Source: Chitinophagaceae bacterium (GTDB lineage: Bacteria; Bacteroidota; Bacteroidia; Chitinophagales; Chitinophagaceae). Taken from it: a DNA stretch of 64,000 bases. Numbering within the stretch: position 1 is the first letter of the stretch; every line of letters begins with the position of its first letter. The stretch is from assembly GCA_016787085.1 (NCBI GenBank), contig JAEUVJ010000036.1, forward strand, positions 51,345 to 115,344, given 5' to 3'. Below, one piece after another: positions 1 through 8,067 of this stretch. The notes beneath the pieces are model-generated. The model was not told the DNA's origin. It searched no databases and saw only the letters and a program-made list of their open reading frames with translations. Made by a program: the position numbers and the translations under genes.

Positions 1-108
1 CTCACGCCATTTTGTTTCCCGATCAAAGTGGACAGCATGCGGGAAGACCTTTCTTCCGAAAGGCTGGAAGACCGTGTTAAGAAGATGCAAGGGAGCCTGG
101 ATCAGTAA
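1..108 (+). CDS. Ligase-associated DEXH-box helicase (Lhr-like), C-terminal end only
   Basis: Frame 1 is open from the window edge to a TAA at 106-108 and gives 35 residues that include VDSMREDLSSERLEDRVKKM. This matches the usual tail of Lhr-like helicases of the ligase-associated DNA damage response (an R-E-x-L-S-S-E-x-L-E-D-R pattern). The next gene is pdeM, the nuclease of the same group of genes, which supports the call strongly. Such helicases normally have about 800 residues, so nearly all of this gene lies outside the window. The identification rests on a short tail plus context. Confidence 0.7.
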   Translation, partial: LTPFCFPIKVDSMREDLSSERLEDRVKKMQGSLDQ

Positions 109-213
109 TGGATGATCGATCCCCATCACCGATAAATCTGCTGAAAATTTTCCGGGCACATCGGCCCGCTGCCAGGCACTCCTGACTTCGGGCTTTCATA
201 CATTTGCAAGCCT

Positions 214-882
214 ATGGCCGGATACTTTTCGCATATAATAAATGATGAGCATTTAGTGATAAGTGCAGAAAGAACATTGTTCTGGGAAAATGAATCCACC
301 CTTATTGTAGCCGATCTGCATATAGGCAAGACGGGGCATTTCCGGAAAGCAGGAATTGGCGTTCCGCAGCAGGTATATAAAGACGATCTCCACCGGTTGC
401 TGGCGCAAATACTTTTTTTCAAAGCAGAAAGATTAGTGATCGCAGGTGATCTTACACACAGCCAGGCCAATAAAGAAATGGACCTCTTCCGAAAATGGCG
501 GAAGGACTTTGCCACACTGGATGTTCAGTTAATAAAAGGCAACCATGATATTCTGGAAGATACATGGTACCGGGACGCAGACATCGTTGTCAGCCATCAT
601 CAGCTCCTGCTAAAAAAATTCCTCTTTGTACACGATGTGATGACGGATACAATCGCTGCACAAAAAGGGCAATACATTTTTTCAGGGCACCTGCATCCGG
701 GCATTGTCCTGAGGGGCCGTGGCCGCCAGGCATTACGGTTTCCCTGTTTTTATTTTACAAAGGAATTCTGTGTACTGCCCGCTTTCAGTCGCTTTACCGG
801 CGCTTACCTGGTAGAGCCGAAAAAAGGCGAACAGGTTTTTGCCGTAGTAGAAAAAGAAATTGTTCCTGTAAAGGGCCGTTAA
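214..882 (+). CDS. pdeM: Ligase-associated DNA damage response endonuclease PdeM
   Basis: This is a 222-aa calcineurin-type metallophosphoesterase. The metal-binding motifs appear in order: D34-L-H36, G78-D79, G109-N-H111-D112 and G158-H-L-H161. Length and motif order fit PdeM, which in the ligase-associated DNA damage response works with an Lhr-like helicase, an ATP-dependent ligase and a predicted exonuclease. The helicase tail lies 105 bp upstream. A perfect -7 hexamer-like element, TACATTTG at 199-206, ends only 7 bases before the ATG, so the mRNA may be almost leaderless. No ligase or exonuclease gene is seen downstream, so the rest of the group would be upstream of the window. Confidence 0.85.
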   Translation: MAGYFSHIINDEHLVISAERTLFWENESTLIVADLHIGKTGHFRKAGIGVPQQVYKDDLHRLLAQILFFKAERLVIAGDLTHSQANKEMDLFRKWRKDFATLDVQLIKGNHDILEDTWYRDADIVVSHHQLLLKKFLFVHDVMTDTIAAQKGQYIFSGHLHPGIVLRGRGRQALRFPCFYFTKEFCVLPAFSRFTGAYLVEPKKGEQVFAVVEKEIVPVKGR

Positions 883-895
883 TATTGGTGCGGGA

Positions 896-3349
896 TCAGT
901 GTCTCCGTTTTAACTGGCTGTAGTCAAGAAAGTAGATAAAGCGCAGGGTTACTTCGTTGCCATGGCGCAGGGAAAAAGTTTCGCCCAGATTTTTCATGTA
1001 ATTCCTGTTCACAATACCACTGACCAGTTCGTCTTCCCCAAGGGCATTTTTATACCCGAGAATCAGGCGGCTGCCAAGCCGGAAGTCCCAGGTAAAGAAT
1101 GCATCCAGGTTAAAAACATTAAAATTCTGGTCACTGTTGGGTATAAAAGGACGGTCAACAGGGTTTCCTTTAGCATCTACATTCGCAAAGCGGTTGTACA
1201 ATACCTGGCTCCAGTAATGCCGGGCCCGCAAGGTAAGGTTGATACGCGGCGTAAAATTATAGATACCTGAAAGTATAGAAGTGACATCTTTAAAATCAAC
1301 AAATGCAATAATGGGTTCGCCGCCGGCTTCCCGTCCGGCATAGACAATGTAATCAGTTTCACCTTCATGCCGGTGGCTGAGTTCCAGTGAAAGTTTATTA
1401 CTGAAGCGATACCGCAAACCACTTTCTGCTATATGATATCTTTTTCCGGGTACCTTAAAAAAATCAGCCAGCAGCAATTCATAATTAAAAAGGAATTTCT
1501 TCCGGCTGTCGGTATTGCCTTCGAGACCAACATACCCGTAGGCAGGCCTTCTTGCATAGTCGGCAATGGATCTTCCCAATACAAAATAATCATGCTGGTC
1601 AGGCAAATAACCTGCACTGAGTGTTGTTTCCCAGAAATTTTCAAATGTCCAGTATCCTTCTCCGCGCAAATTGAGCGTATTGAACTTGCCAGGCCGGAAT
1701 ATCCTGCTATAGGTACCTGATACTTCGTATCTGTAATTGAGAAAATTTTTGGTAGGCGTAAACTGGTTATAGGACAAAACCCATGTGTTGATATTCAGAT
1801 TGGGCGTATTCAGGTACCCAAGATCGGTTGGGTCATACCTGTCTGACCGCAACACATTCTGGACATAAAACTGAACCTTGCCGCTGACTTTGCCCACCCG
1901 CAGGGAAGTATTATATCCTTCGTAGGGGCTGGCAGAAAAAACTTTACTGTAATGAACATACCCCTTTACGTTAAATACGTTTTTACTGTTAAAGAAACTG
2001 AAATCAAGCCCTGAAACGTTGGCATCCCTGGCGTCGCCGTTTCTTAACACATTTGTATTGGTAAATGTTATGAATGAACGTCCTTTCAATGCCTGGTCCA
2101 GCACAACAATACTGTAATTGGCCAACGGCTCTGTTAGGACCTTTGTTCTGTCACCGGTTGTTTTATCCCTTATCGTTGCATACATCGGCGCCGTAACTGC
2201 ATTGAAGATTCCGATACCCAGCTTTTTGGGCGTTCTTCCTGAAAATTTGATCCCGTTATACAATTGTGTACGGGCCGGATTCTTGATTATTTCAATATTC
2301 GGGTCGCCATTGGGCAGTTCGTCAATGGTATAATACCCCGCAGGAATGGCACCGATCCTTCGGGAATAGAACAAACCTCCCTTATTGAATATTTCAGTCC
2401 CTTCTGTAAAAAAGGGACGATAATCTGCAAACCTCACCTCATACGGTGTAAGGTTATTGACGATATTGTCCGAAATTACCTGTCCGAAATCAGGTATCAG
2501 GGTAGCATCCAGGGTAAAGCTTTCGTTGATCCCGATCTTGACATCCATACCTCCACTGGCAAGCTGTTCGTTTTTGTAGCCGTTGCTTTCCGGCGTACCT
2601 CTATAGCCGGAAGAGATATAAGGAGAAAAACTCAGGCGCAAGGGCGGTTTTACATCCTGCAGGTTTTGCAATAGGCCAAACTGGTTGATAAACCCGTTCA
2701 CTTTCGGATCCACCGGGCTCCAGAATGTCATCTCATTATTTCTTCTGACCGATCTTAAAAATTGTAATCCCCAGTCCTGTTGATCTTTTTTGGAAAAACG
2801 AAGTGACAGGTAGGGAATGCGCATCTCTACCATCCAGCCATCCGTTGCCATACTTACTTTGCTATCCCATACTGCATCCCAGGTTTTATCACCATACTCT
2901 CCTTCTTCCAGAACATAATTCGGGCTGAGCCTTGCATCGGTCTGTACATTGGAGCTGGTGACCAAAAACTGAAAGCCATTCTGATGATCATTATACGTAT
3001 CTAAGAAAACAGAAAAAAAATCCAGATCCCGTTGCTGTTCTTCATCTCTGGCTGTCAATTGCTTTCTTATCAGCGAGGGGTCATCATACAGATAGGCGCC
3101 GATATAGATGGCGGAGTTATCATAAATGATCTTTACTTCTGTTTTCTGGGATGCCGGCTGCCCGAAGGAGGGATAATTCTGAATAAACCCGGTAGCCGGT
3201 AGTACATTTTGCCATGCGGGATCATTCAGCATCCCGTCAATTTTGGGTGGCTGGCCGGCTTTAACAGCTTGTATGGATCGGGGCTGGGAAAAAACCTGTC
3301 CACAAACCAGTAACAGCAACGGTAAGGTTATAATTTTCTTCAGCAGCAT
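896..3349 (-). CDS. DUF5916 outer-membrane protein with N-terminal CBM9-like domain
   Basis: The 817-aa protein has a signal peptide (residues 1-21, ending VFSQ). A carbohydrate-binding-family-9-like domain follows (about 30-230, starting PKIDGMLNDPAW and with the typical FSVFLDTYNDHQNGFQF stretch). The rest, about 240-817, is rich in alternating aromatic and polar strands, as in DUF5916 proteins, which are predicted to form a beta-barrel in the outer membrane. The usual family length is 750-850 aa. The substrate is unknown and the CBM9-like part does not prove sugar binding. The gene converges with pdeM (13 bp apart). Its start codon faces the end of the repressor gene, so the two could share a transcript. 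Confidence 0.8.
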   Translation of the reverse strand: MLLKKIITLPLLLLVCGQVFSQPRSIQAVKAGQPPKIDGMLNDPAWQNVLPATGFIQNYPSFGQPASQKTEVKIIYDNSAIYIGAYLYDDPSLIRKQLTARDEEQQRDLDFFSVFLDTYNDHQNGFQFLVTSSNVQTDARLSPNYVLEEGEYGDKTWDAVWDSKVSMATDGWMVEMRIPYLSLRFSKKDQQDWGLQFLRSVRRNNEMTFWSPVDPKVNGFINQFGLLQNLQDVKPPLRLSFSPYISSGYRGTPESNGYKNEQLASGGMDVKIGINESFTLDATLIPDFGQVISDNIVNNLTPYEVRFADYRPFFTEGTEIFNKGGLFYSRRIGAIPAGYYTIDELPNGDPNIEIIKNPARTQLYNGIKFSGRTPKKLGIGIFNAVTAPMYATIRDKTTGDRTKVLTEPLANYSIVVLDQALKGRSFITFTNTNVLRNGDARDANVSGLDFSFFNSKNVFNVKGYVHYSKVFSASPYEGYNTSLRVGKVSGKVQFYVQNVLRSDRYDPTDLGYLNTPNLNINTWVLSYNQFTPTKNFLNYRYEVSGTYSRIFRPGKFNTLNLRGEGYWTFENFWETTLSAGYLPDQHDYFVLGRSIADYARRPAYGYVGLEGNTDSRKKFLFNYELLLADFFKVPGKRYHIAESGLRYRFSNKLSLELSHRHEGETDYIVYAGREAGGEPIIAFVDFKDVTSILSGIYNFTPRINLTLRARHYWSQVLYNRFANVDAKGNPVDRPFIPNSDQNFNVFNLDAFFTWDFRLGSRLILGYKNALGEDELVSGIVNRNYMKNLGETFSLRHGNEVTLRFIYFLDYSQLKRRH

Positions 3350-3433
3350 ATCTCGCAGGCTTACAAATATAAAAGACCACAGCGATGCCGGGAAAGATGC
3401 CCTGAAATATATTTTCCCCCTTTAAAACGGGGG

Positions 3434-4183
3434 TTAGTTCAGTTTTTTCTTAAGGGAAACTACTTGCTCCTGCAGATTGGTGACCATGTCGGCCAACTGG
3501 TTCATATTCCATCGCTGCTGGTTATCAGTTCTTGAAATGACCACTTGTGCCTGCCAGACCTCCAGCACCTCCTCCGTATTGACCATATAAGGATGAAAAA
3601 CAGGGTTGTCGCTGACAAGGGTAAGCTTGTTTTTTGCCCGGTTATTCTTCTGCACCCTTTTGTAAACGATCCCTTCATTTCTGGAAACCACTATACAGGC
3701 GGCATTGTTTTTCAGACTATCAATACTATCTACCTTCTCCCCCACGATCACCGAACCGCTTGGAGTAGGGAGCATTGAGTCACCTACTATTTCAAAAGCC
3801 CGGTAGTTACCACCGGCGAGCATCGGCAAAGTGAATGTATTCAACTCATCAACGAACTCAGGATCGCCATAACCGGCTAAATAACCTGCCGCGGCTTTTA
3901 CCGGCACAAAGGGTATATCGCTTCTGCCTCCGGCCAGCTTCATGGCCCGGCGTTTAGCGAGATAATTACTTTTATTATCACTCAGGTCTTTTCGCAGTAT
4001 GTCGTCCAGTGTCAGTTTAAAAATATCACATACCACTTCCAGCACATCAATACGCGGTTCTGCCCTTTCTTCTTCATAGGCGCCAAGAAGTGAACGCTTG
4101 ATACGGAGTTTTTGGGCAAACTCCTCCTGTGTCCATCCGCGAAGCTTGCGCAGGTATTTCAGGTTTTTATTAGCTACTGCCAT
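3434..4183 (-). CDS. XRE-family repressor with LexA-like S24 peptidase domain
   Basis: The 249-aa protein has an N-terminal helix-turn-helix of XRE type (residues about 6-62, GWTQEEFAQKLRIKRSLLGAYEE). A LexA/CI-like S24 domain follows, with the nucleophile Ser136 in GDSM and the general base Lys175 in VYKRV. Candidate Ala-Gly cleavage sites are A99-G100 and A103-G104. The C-terminus (about 225-249) looks like a short coiled coil. Proteins with this layout bind operators as dimers and are inactivated by RecA-stimulated self-cleavage. Here that is inferred from the family. No phage genes are nearby, so it is more likely a chromosomal stress regulator than a prophage repressor. An inverted repeat upstream (4205-4239) is a plausible autoregulatory operator. 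Confidence 0.85.
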   Translation of the reverse strand: MAVANKNLKYLRKLRGWTQEEFAQKLRIKRSLLGAYEEERAEPRIDVLEVVCDIFKLTLDDILRKDLSDNKSNYLAKRRAMKLAGGRSDIPFVPVKAAAGYLAGYGDPEFVDELNTFTLPMLAGGNYRAFEIVGDSMLPTPSGSVIVGEKVDSIDSLKNNAACIVVSRNEGIVYKRVQKNNRAKNKLTLVSDNPVFHPYMVNTEEVLEVWQAQVVISRTDNQQRWNMNQLADMVTNLQEQVVSLKKKLN

Positions 4184-4204
4184 ACACTAATATATTTAGC
4201 ATGC

Positions 4205-4239
4205 AAAATACTAACTAATTTGACATTTGCAAGTATTTT
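4205..4239. promoter_or_regulatory. Inverted repeat, candidate operator of the S24 repressor
   Basis: AAAATACT at 4205-4212 and its exact complement AGTATTTT at 4232-4239 are separated by 19 bp, about 22-57 bp upstream of the repressor ATG. Read on the minus strand, the same stretch holds TTG-N19-TATTTTG, which is close to the Bacteroidota -33/-7 promoter. The repressor could therefore block its own promoter by binding here. Operator function is inferred from position and symmetry only. Confidence 0.35.
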
Positions 4240-4325
4240 CTTACAAAAAATCACCGGGTCCCCGGGCTGTATGATCCGTTACTGTATCAGTGTATATCAC
4301 AGAAGCATCATCTGCTCCTGTATTA

Positions 4326-4356
4326 TTTGATGTATAAAAAAAAAGTACCACTTTTG
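4326..4356 (+). promoter_or_regulatory. Candidate surE promoter
   Basis: TTTG (4326-4329), 19 bases, then CACTTTTG (4349-4356), which matches the consensus TAnnTTTG at all but the first position. The element ends 7 bases before the surE ATG, so the transcript would have almost no leader. Confidence 0.45.
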
Positions 4357-4363
4357 CCGTGCT

Positions 4364-5143
4364 ATGGCAAAATCAAAAAAAGAAAAACCAGTAATCCTTA
4401 TCACCAATGATGACGGAGTGACAGCGCCCGGTATCGCTAACCTTGTGGAAGCGGTAAAAGATCTGGGTAAAATAATTGTAGTAGCTCCCGATAAGCCTCA
4501 GTCAGGCATGGGACATGCCATCACGATCGGTCAGCCCTTGCGTCTGCATAAAGTGCATGTATTTGGCGATATTGAATCATATGCCTGTACCGGCACGCCA
4601 GTGGACTGTGTAAAACTAGCCGTTGATAAAATCCTTCACCGCAAACCCGATCTTTGCTTAAGCGGTATCAACCATGGTGCCAACCATAGTATCAACGTGA
4701 TCTATTCGGGCACTATGTCTGCCGCTGTGGAAGCGGCCATTGAAAGCATCCCTTCAGCCGGTTTTTCACTGCTTGATTATAATATCGAGGCCGATTTTAC
4801 AGGTGCCCGCAAATACACCCGGATGGTAGTAGAGAAAATGCTAAAGACAAAACTGGACAAGCACACCGTTTTCAATGTCAACATTCCCTCTGTACCGGTT
4901 GAGCTTTTAAAAGGTTTGAAGATCTGCAAACAGGCGTATGCAAAGTACGAGGAGGATTTTATAGAAAGAACAGACCCCAATGGTCGCAAGTATTATTGGC
5001 TGACCGGGGAGTTTGTCAATTTTGACAAAGGAAAAGATACAGACGTATGGGCACTGGCTAATCACTATGTAAGTGTGGTACCCGTACAATTTGACCTGAC
5101 GAATTACGTTTTAAAGTCCAAACTCGAAAAACTCTGGAAATAA
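4364..5143 (+). CDS. surE: 5'/3'-nucleotidase SurE
   Basis: The 259-aa protein belongs to the SurE survival-protein family, which hydrolyses nucleoside monophosphates in the cytoplasm. The metal ligands are in their standard places: D16 and D17 in ITNDDGV, S47 in PQSGMGH and N103 in SGINHGAN. The length is normal. The stop codon shares one base with the start of the next gene (TAATG at 5141-5145), and lpxB follows, so the three genes probably form one transcription unit. The start was chosen because the protein begins with MAKSKKEKPVILITNDDG, leaving a normal N-terminal strand. Confidence 0.93.
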   Translation: MAKSKKEKPVILITNDDGVTAPGIANLVEAVKDLGKIIVVAPDKPQSGMGHAITIGQPLRLHKVHVFGDIESYACTGTPVDCVKLAVDKILHRKPDLCLSGINHGANHSINVIYSGTMSAAVEAAIESIPSAGFSLLDYNIEADFTGARKYTRMVVEKMLKTKLDKHTVFNVNIPSVPVELLKGLKICKQAYAKYEEDFIERTDPNGRKYYWLTGEFVNFDKGKDTDVWALANHYVSVVPVQFDLTNYVLKSKLEKLWK

Positions 5144-5442
5144 TGTTCTTCAAAAAGGATAACCTGAAGCTTGGCTTGTTGCTTGGATTGCTTGGCCCCC
5201 TGCTCGGCCTGGTCGTACTGAAGTATATCAAAGCACCCTCCAGTAGCTTTGGCGATTTTTTTAATTTATTCTTCACTGACAACAGATACCTGACATCTAT
5301 CGGTTCTCTTTCATTATTGGCCAATGTGGTACTATTCACTTTGTATGTCAACACCCACCGGGATAAAACGGCAAAGGGTATTTTCCTGATCACCCTTATT
5401 TATGGAATAGCTATCCTGTTGCTGAAAGTTTTTAATACATAA
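5143..5442 (+). CDS. Small conserved-looking membrane protein
   Basis: The 99-aa protein has three likely membrane helices (about 9-28, 53-71 and 78-95) and a short polar loop with SSSFGDFF between the first two. It overlaps the surE stop by one base, so translational coupling is likely. I do not recognise a named family. Its place between surE and lpxB suggests an envelope role, but that is only inference from context. Confidence 0.7.
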   Translation: MFFKKDNLKLGLLLGLLGPLLGLVVLKYIKAPSSSFGDFFNLFFTDNRYLTSIGSLSLLANVVLFTLYVNTHRDKTAKGIFLITLIYGIAILLLKVFNT

Positions 5443-5443
5443 C

Positions 5444-5469
5444 CCTAAATGGCTTATCAGCCATTTAGG
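5444..5469. repeat. Perfect hairpin between membrane-protein gene and lpxB
   Basis: CCTAAATGGC (5444-5453), a 6-base loop TTATCA, then GCCATTTAGG (5460-5469). The stem is a perfect 10 bp and starts two bases after the stop codon. No T-run follows, so it is not a standard intrinsic terminator. It could protect the 3' end of the surE message or partly uncouple lpxB. Confidence 0.6.
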
Positions 5470-5542
5470 ATGTGAATACCTGACCGGCATCCGGCGTTGC
5501 CCGGGTTGTCTCTGCCCAACATATTGTATTTTGCGCGGGCAA

Positions 5543-6673
5543 ATGAAGTACTATATCATAGCTGGCGAAGCATCCGGCGACCTGCACGGCAGCAACCTCA
5601 TCAAAGAGTTGAAAAAGCTAGATACCACTGCTTCCATACGCTGCTGGGGTGGCGATAAAATGAAACAGGCGGGCGGTGACCTGGTGAAACATTACCGTGA
5701 TCTTGCTTTCATGGGTTTTACAGAAGTACTGATGAACCTGCGAACCATTCTTCGCAATCTCGAATTCTGTATGGCGGATATTTATCAGTATAAGCCCGAT
5801 ACGTTAATATTGATAGACTACCCGGGATTCAATCTTCGTATTGCCAAATGGGCCAAAAAAAGAGGATTCAAGGTCATCTATTATATCAGTCCGCAGGTGT
5901 GGGCCTGGAAAGAGAACCGGGTGAAAATGATGAAAAAATGCATTGACAAAATGCTGGTGATACTCCCTTTTGAAAAGGATTACTTCAGGAATAAATGGGA
6001 CTGGGATGTAGAGTATGTAGGTCATCCGCTGGTAGAGGTAGTGGAAAAAGCACAGGCTGAAAAAAACGATCATCCCATTGGCGGTCAAAAATGGATAGAC
6101 CGGCCACTCATTGCTTTACTGCCGGGCAGCCGAAAGCAGGAAATTCTGAAAAAACTTCCCATTATGCTGGAAGTATCACGGTCGTTCCCGGGCCACTATT
6201 TTATCATTGCAAAGGCCCCTGGCATTGATGTGTCTTTTTATGACAGCCTGCTGAAAGAATACACCAACGTATCCTACGTTAACGACCGCACGTATGACTT
6301 ACTCAAAGAAGCAGAAGCCGCACTGGTCACTTCCGGCACGGCCACATTAGAAACGGCCCTGTTTGGCGTACCCGAAGTGGTTTGCTATAAAGGCTCTCCT
6401 GTCTCTTACCAGATCGCCAAAAGAGTCATTAAAGTAAAATACATATCACTCGTAAACCTGATCATGGATAAGCTGGTTGTAAAAGAACTGATACAGAAAG
6501 ACCTCACGCCCGAAAACCTGAAAAAAGAATTAAATGATCTGATCTTTAATACAGACCGGAAAGATCAGTTAAAAAAAGACTATGCTGATTTGAAGGAGTT
6601 GCTCAGCCGCGGTGGACATGCCTCGGCAAAAGCAGCTTACTCTATTTATTCTTTCCTTACCACAAAAGCTTAA
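5543..6673 (+). CDS. lpxB: Lipid-A-disaccharide synthase LpxB
   Basis: The 376-aa protein is a GT-B-fold glycosyltransferase (family GT19) that joins UDP-2,3-diacylglucosamine and lipid X in lipid A synthesis at the inner membrane. The N-terminus MKYYIIAGEASGDLHG is the family signature; so are DYPGFNLRIAKWAKKRG, ISPQVWAWKENR and LLPGSRKQEI. The ATG at 5543 is preferred over an in-frame TTG at 5531, because the conserved protein begins there. A TATTTTG element at 5527-5533 lies just before the start. The 3' end overlaps a small minus-strand gene by 17 bp. Confidence 0.93.
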   Translation: MKYYIIAGEASGDLHGSNLIKELKKLDTTASIRCWGGDKMKQAGGDLVKHYRDLAFMGFTEVLMNLRTILRNLEFCMADIYQYKPDTLILIDYPGFNLRIAKWAKKRGFKVIYYISPQVWAWKENRVKMMKKCIDKMLVILPFEKDYFRNKWDWDVEYVGHPLVEVVEKAQAEKNDHPIGGQKWIDRPLIALLPGSRKQEILKKLPIMLEVSRSFPGHYFIIAKAPGIDVSFYDSLLKEYTNVSYVNDRTYDLLKEAEAALVTSGTATLETALFGVPEVVCYKGSPVSYQIAKRVIKVKYISLVNLIMDKLVVKELIQKDLTPENLKKELNDLIFNTDRKDQLKKDYADLKELLSRGGHASAKAAYSIYSFLTTKA

Positions 6674-6818
6674 TAGCGAGAATGATCAGGCAAAGAATAA
6701 AAAGCAGCAGGCTGATGCGGTTGATACCATGCATATAGCCGATCCATTTGCTTTTTGGCCTGTCAGGGTCCTTCTTTTTCAGATAGAGATATTCTGCGAT
6801 CTGGTTCCATACGCCCAT
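6657..6818 (-). CDS. Small membrane protein, DUF6728-like (53 aa)
   Basis: The minus strand from ATG 6818 to TAA 6657 encodes 53 residues beginning MGVWNQIAEYLYLKKKDP. The protein has a basic middle (RPKSKWIGYMHGINR) and one C-terminal membrane helix (SLLLFILCLIILAIKLLW). This looks like the DUF6728 proteins of Bacteroidota; that match is from memory and unsearched. A perfect -7 element (TACTTTTG on the minus strand) lies 21 bases upstream. The last 17 bp overlap the end of lpxB tail to tail. Function is unknown. Confidence 0.65.
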   Translation of the reverse strand: MGVWNQIAEYLYLKKKDPDRPKSKWIGYMHGINRISLLLFILCLIILAIKLLW

Positions 6819-6839
6819 TGGTGATGAATTTTACAGGTA

Positions 6840-6847
6840 CAAAAGTA
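6840..6847 (-). promoter_or_regulatory. Candidate -7 element for the 53-aa gene
   Basis: On the minus strand the bases read TACTTTTG, an exact TAnnTTTG. I see no convincing -33 TTTG at the right distance, so only half of the promoter is supported. Confidence 0.3.
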
Positions 6848-7117
6848 CAGGAGGAACCTTTAAAAAAGAGAAGCCCTGGAAGACTCCCGGGCCGTTCACA
6901 TAAGAAACCCAAACTACTGCTATTGAGAAAGAATTTTCTGGTTGGACTAAGATTTAAGGCTAATGTTTTTGATCACAGGACAAAGAAACGCAGTAAATGA
7001 CCGGAAAAAATGGCCACTTTAGCGAATGGGGGCTTTTGTTTAACGAACGGCCCTTTTAGGTGATTGAATTGAAAAAAGAAGGGGTAAACTCCCTGTACCG
7101 GCTGTCTTACCTGGCTA
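6848..7117. other. Intergenic region, no gene recognised
   Basis: About 270 bp between the 53-aa gene and the NarL-type regulator gene. Short open frames here have no recognisable product and no plausible start signal. I see no strong hairpin with a T-run and no repeats. Confidence 0.4.
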
Positions 7118-7765
7118 TCAGCTGGCAATACCAAGCTGGCTATTGTTGATAAAATTGACCATAGCAGCCGAATTCTTCAGGTTCAGTTTTTTAAGCGTGT
7201 TATAACGATGCACTTCAACAGTCTTGACAGAGAGCTTCAATATCCCGGCAATCTCTTTTGAAGAGTATCCTTTACGGATAAATCCTATGATCTCAATTTC
7301 GCGGCGTGAAAGCGCATTCAGACCCTGGTGTTGCTCTTCATGACTGATCATGGTATCAGACAAAATGGTCTTGATCTCTTCACATATGTATTTCCTGTTA
7401 TTGTTTATCTCAGTGATGGCTTTGAATAACTCCCCGCACGGAGAATTCTTCGTCACGTAGCCCATAGCCCCGTTCTGGATCATCTGGCGTACATAGGCCG
7501 GCTGAGTGTGCAATGAAACCCCAAGGATCTTTGACCCCGGCGAGAATTTCCGTATCAGTTGTGTGGCTTCTATTCCGTTCATACCGGGCATATTGATATC
7601 CATGATCACAACGTTCGGCCGCATTTCTTTTGCCAGTTCGATCGCTTCTTCGCCGCTGGCACATTCTCCAATTACTTTAAATCTGGGGTCGGCATTAATG
7701 ATATAGCTCCAGGACTGTCTGATAAGAGTGTGGTCGTCTGCAATGAGGACAGAAATTCTTTCCAT
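7118..7765 (-). CDS. NarL/FixJ-type response regulator
   Basis: The 215-aa protein has a receiver domain (residues 4-120; acidic pair in ADDH, phospho-acceptor Asp in VVIMDINMPG, conserved Lys in VTKNSP). A LuxR-type helix-turn-helix follows (about 148-205, LSRREIEIIGFIRKGYSSKEIAGILKLS with KTVEVHR). It is an orphan here: no kinase gene is adjacent, so its partner must be elsewhere. A gene for a large secreted protein lies divergently upstream. The shared 302-bp AT-rich region may carry promoters for both. Confidence 0.9.
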   Translation of the reverse strand: MERISVLIADDHTLIRQSWSYIINADPRFKVIGECASGEEAIELAKEMRPNVVIMDINMPGMNGIEATQLIRKFSPGSKILGVSLHTQPAYVRQMIQNGAMGYVTKNSPCGELFKAITEINNNRKYICEEIKTILSDTMISHEEQHQGLNALSRREIEIIGFIRKGYSSKEIAGILKLSVKTVEVHRYNTLKKLNLKNSAAMVNFINNSQLGIAS

Positions 7766-8067
7766 AGTGGTGCGAGGTTTTTAGCTTGTTAGGATTTTGG
7801 TTTTTTATTTACACCTCCGGTTTGAGAGGTATAATGCAAAATATAGATATAAAAACTATAATATCAAGACCTATTTTGACCCGGTAAAAGTTTATCTTAA
7901 ATAGCATAAGAGTAATTATTTAGCCACCCAAAATTTTTACTCTGACCGTTTTCTAAAACTATTGCGTATAGTAGATATACGGTTCCTGCCGGGTTTCTCT
8001 TTCAGCCGTTTTTATTATATATTTATCCATTATTTCTGCCACTGTAAACCACATCTTTATCCGCTCT
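7766..8067. other. AT-rich divergent intergenic region
   Basis: 302 bp separate the NarL regulator and the secreted PHP-domain protein. The centre is very AT-rich. I find no exact TTTG-N19-TAnnTTTG promoter and no RNA gene. A partial candidate for the plus strand is TTTTGACC followed by TTTATCTT near 7875-7900, too weak to call. Confidence 0.35.

Noticed and set aside
1177..2674. Open frames of 70-136 codons within the DUF5916 gene
   Set aside because: They lie in other frames of a complete 817-aa gene, and none shows domain likeness or a start signal.
3415..3432. Terminator of the S24 repressor gene (CCCCC/GGGGG stem)
   Set aside because: On the minus strand the stem is followed by A-rich, not T-rich, sequence, and the loop is self-complementary only in part.
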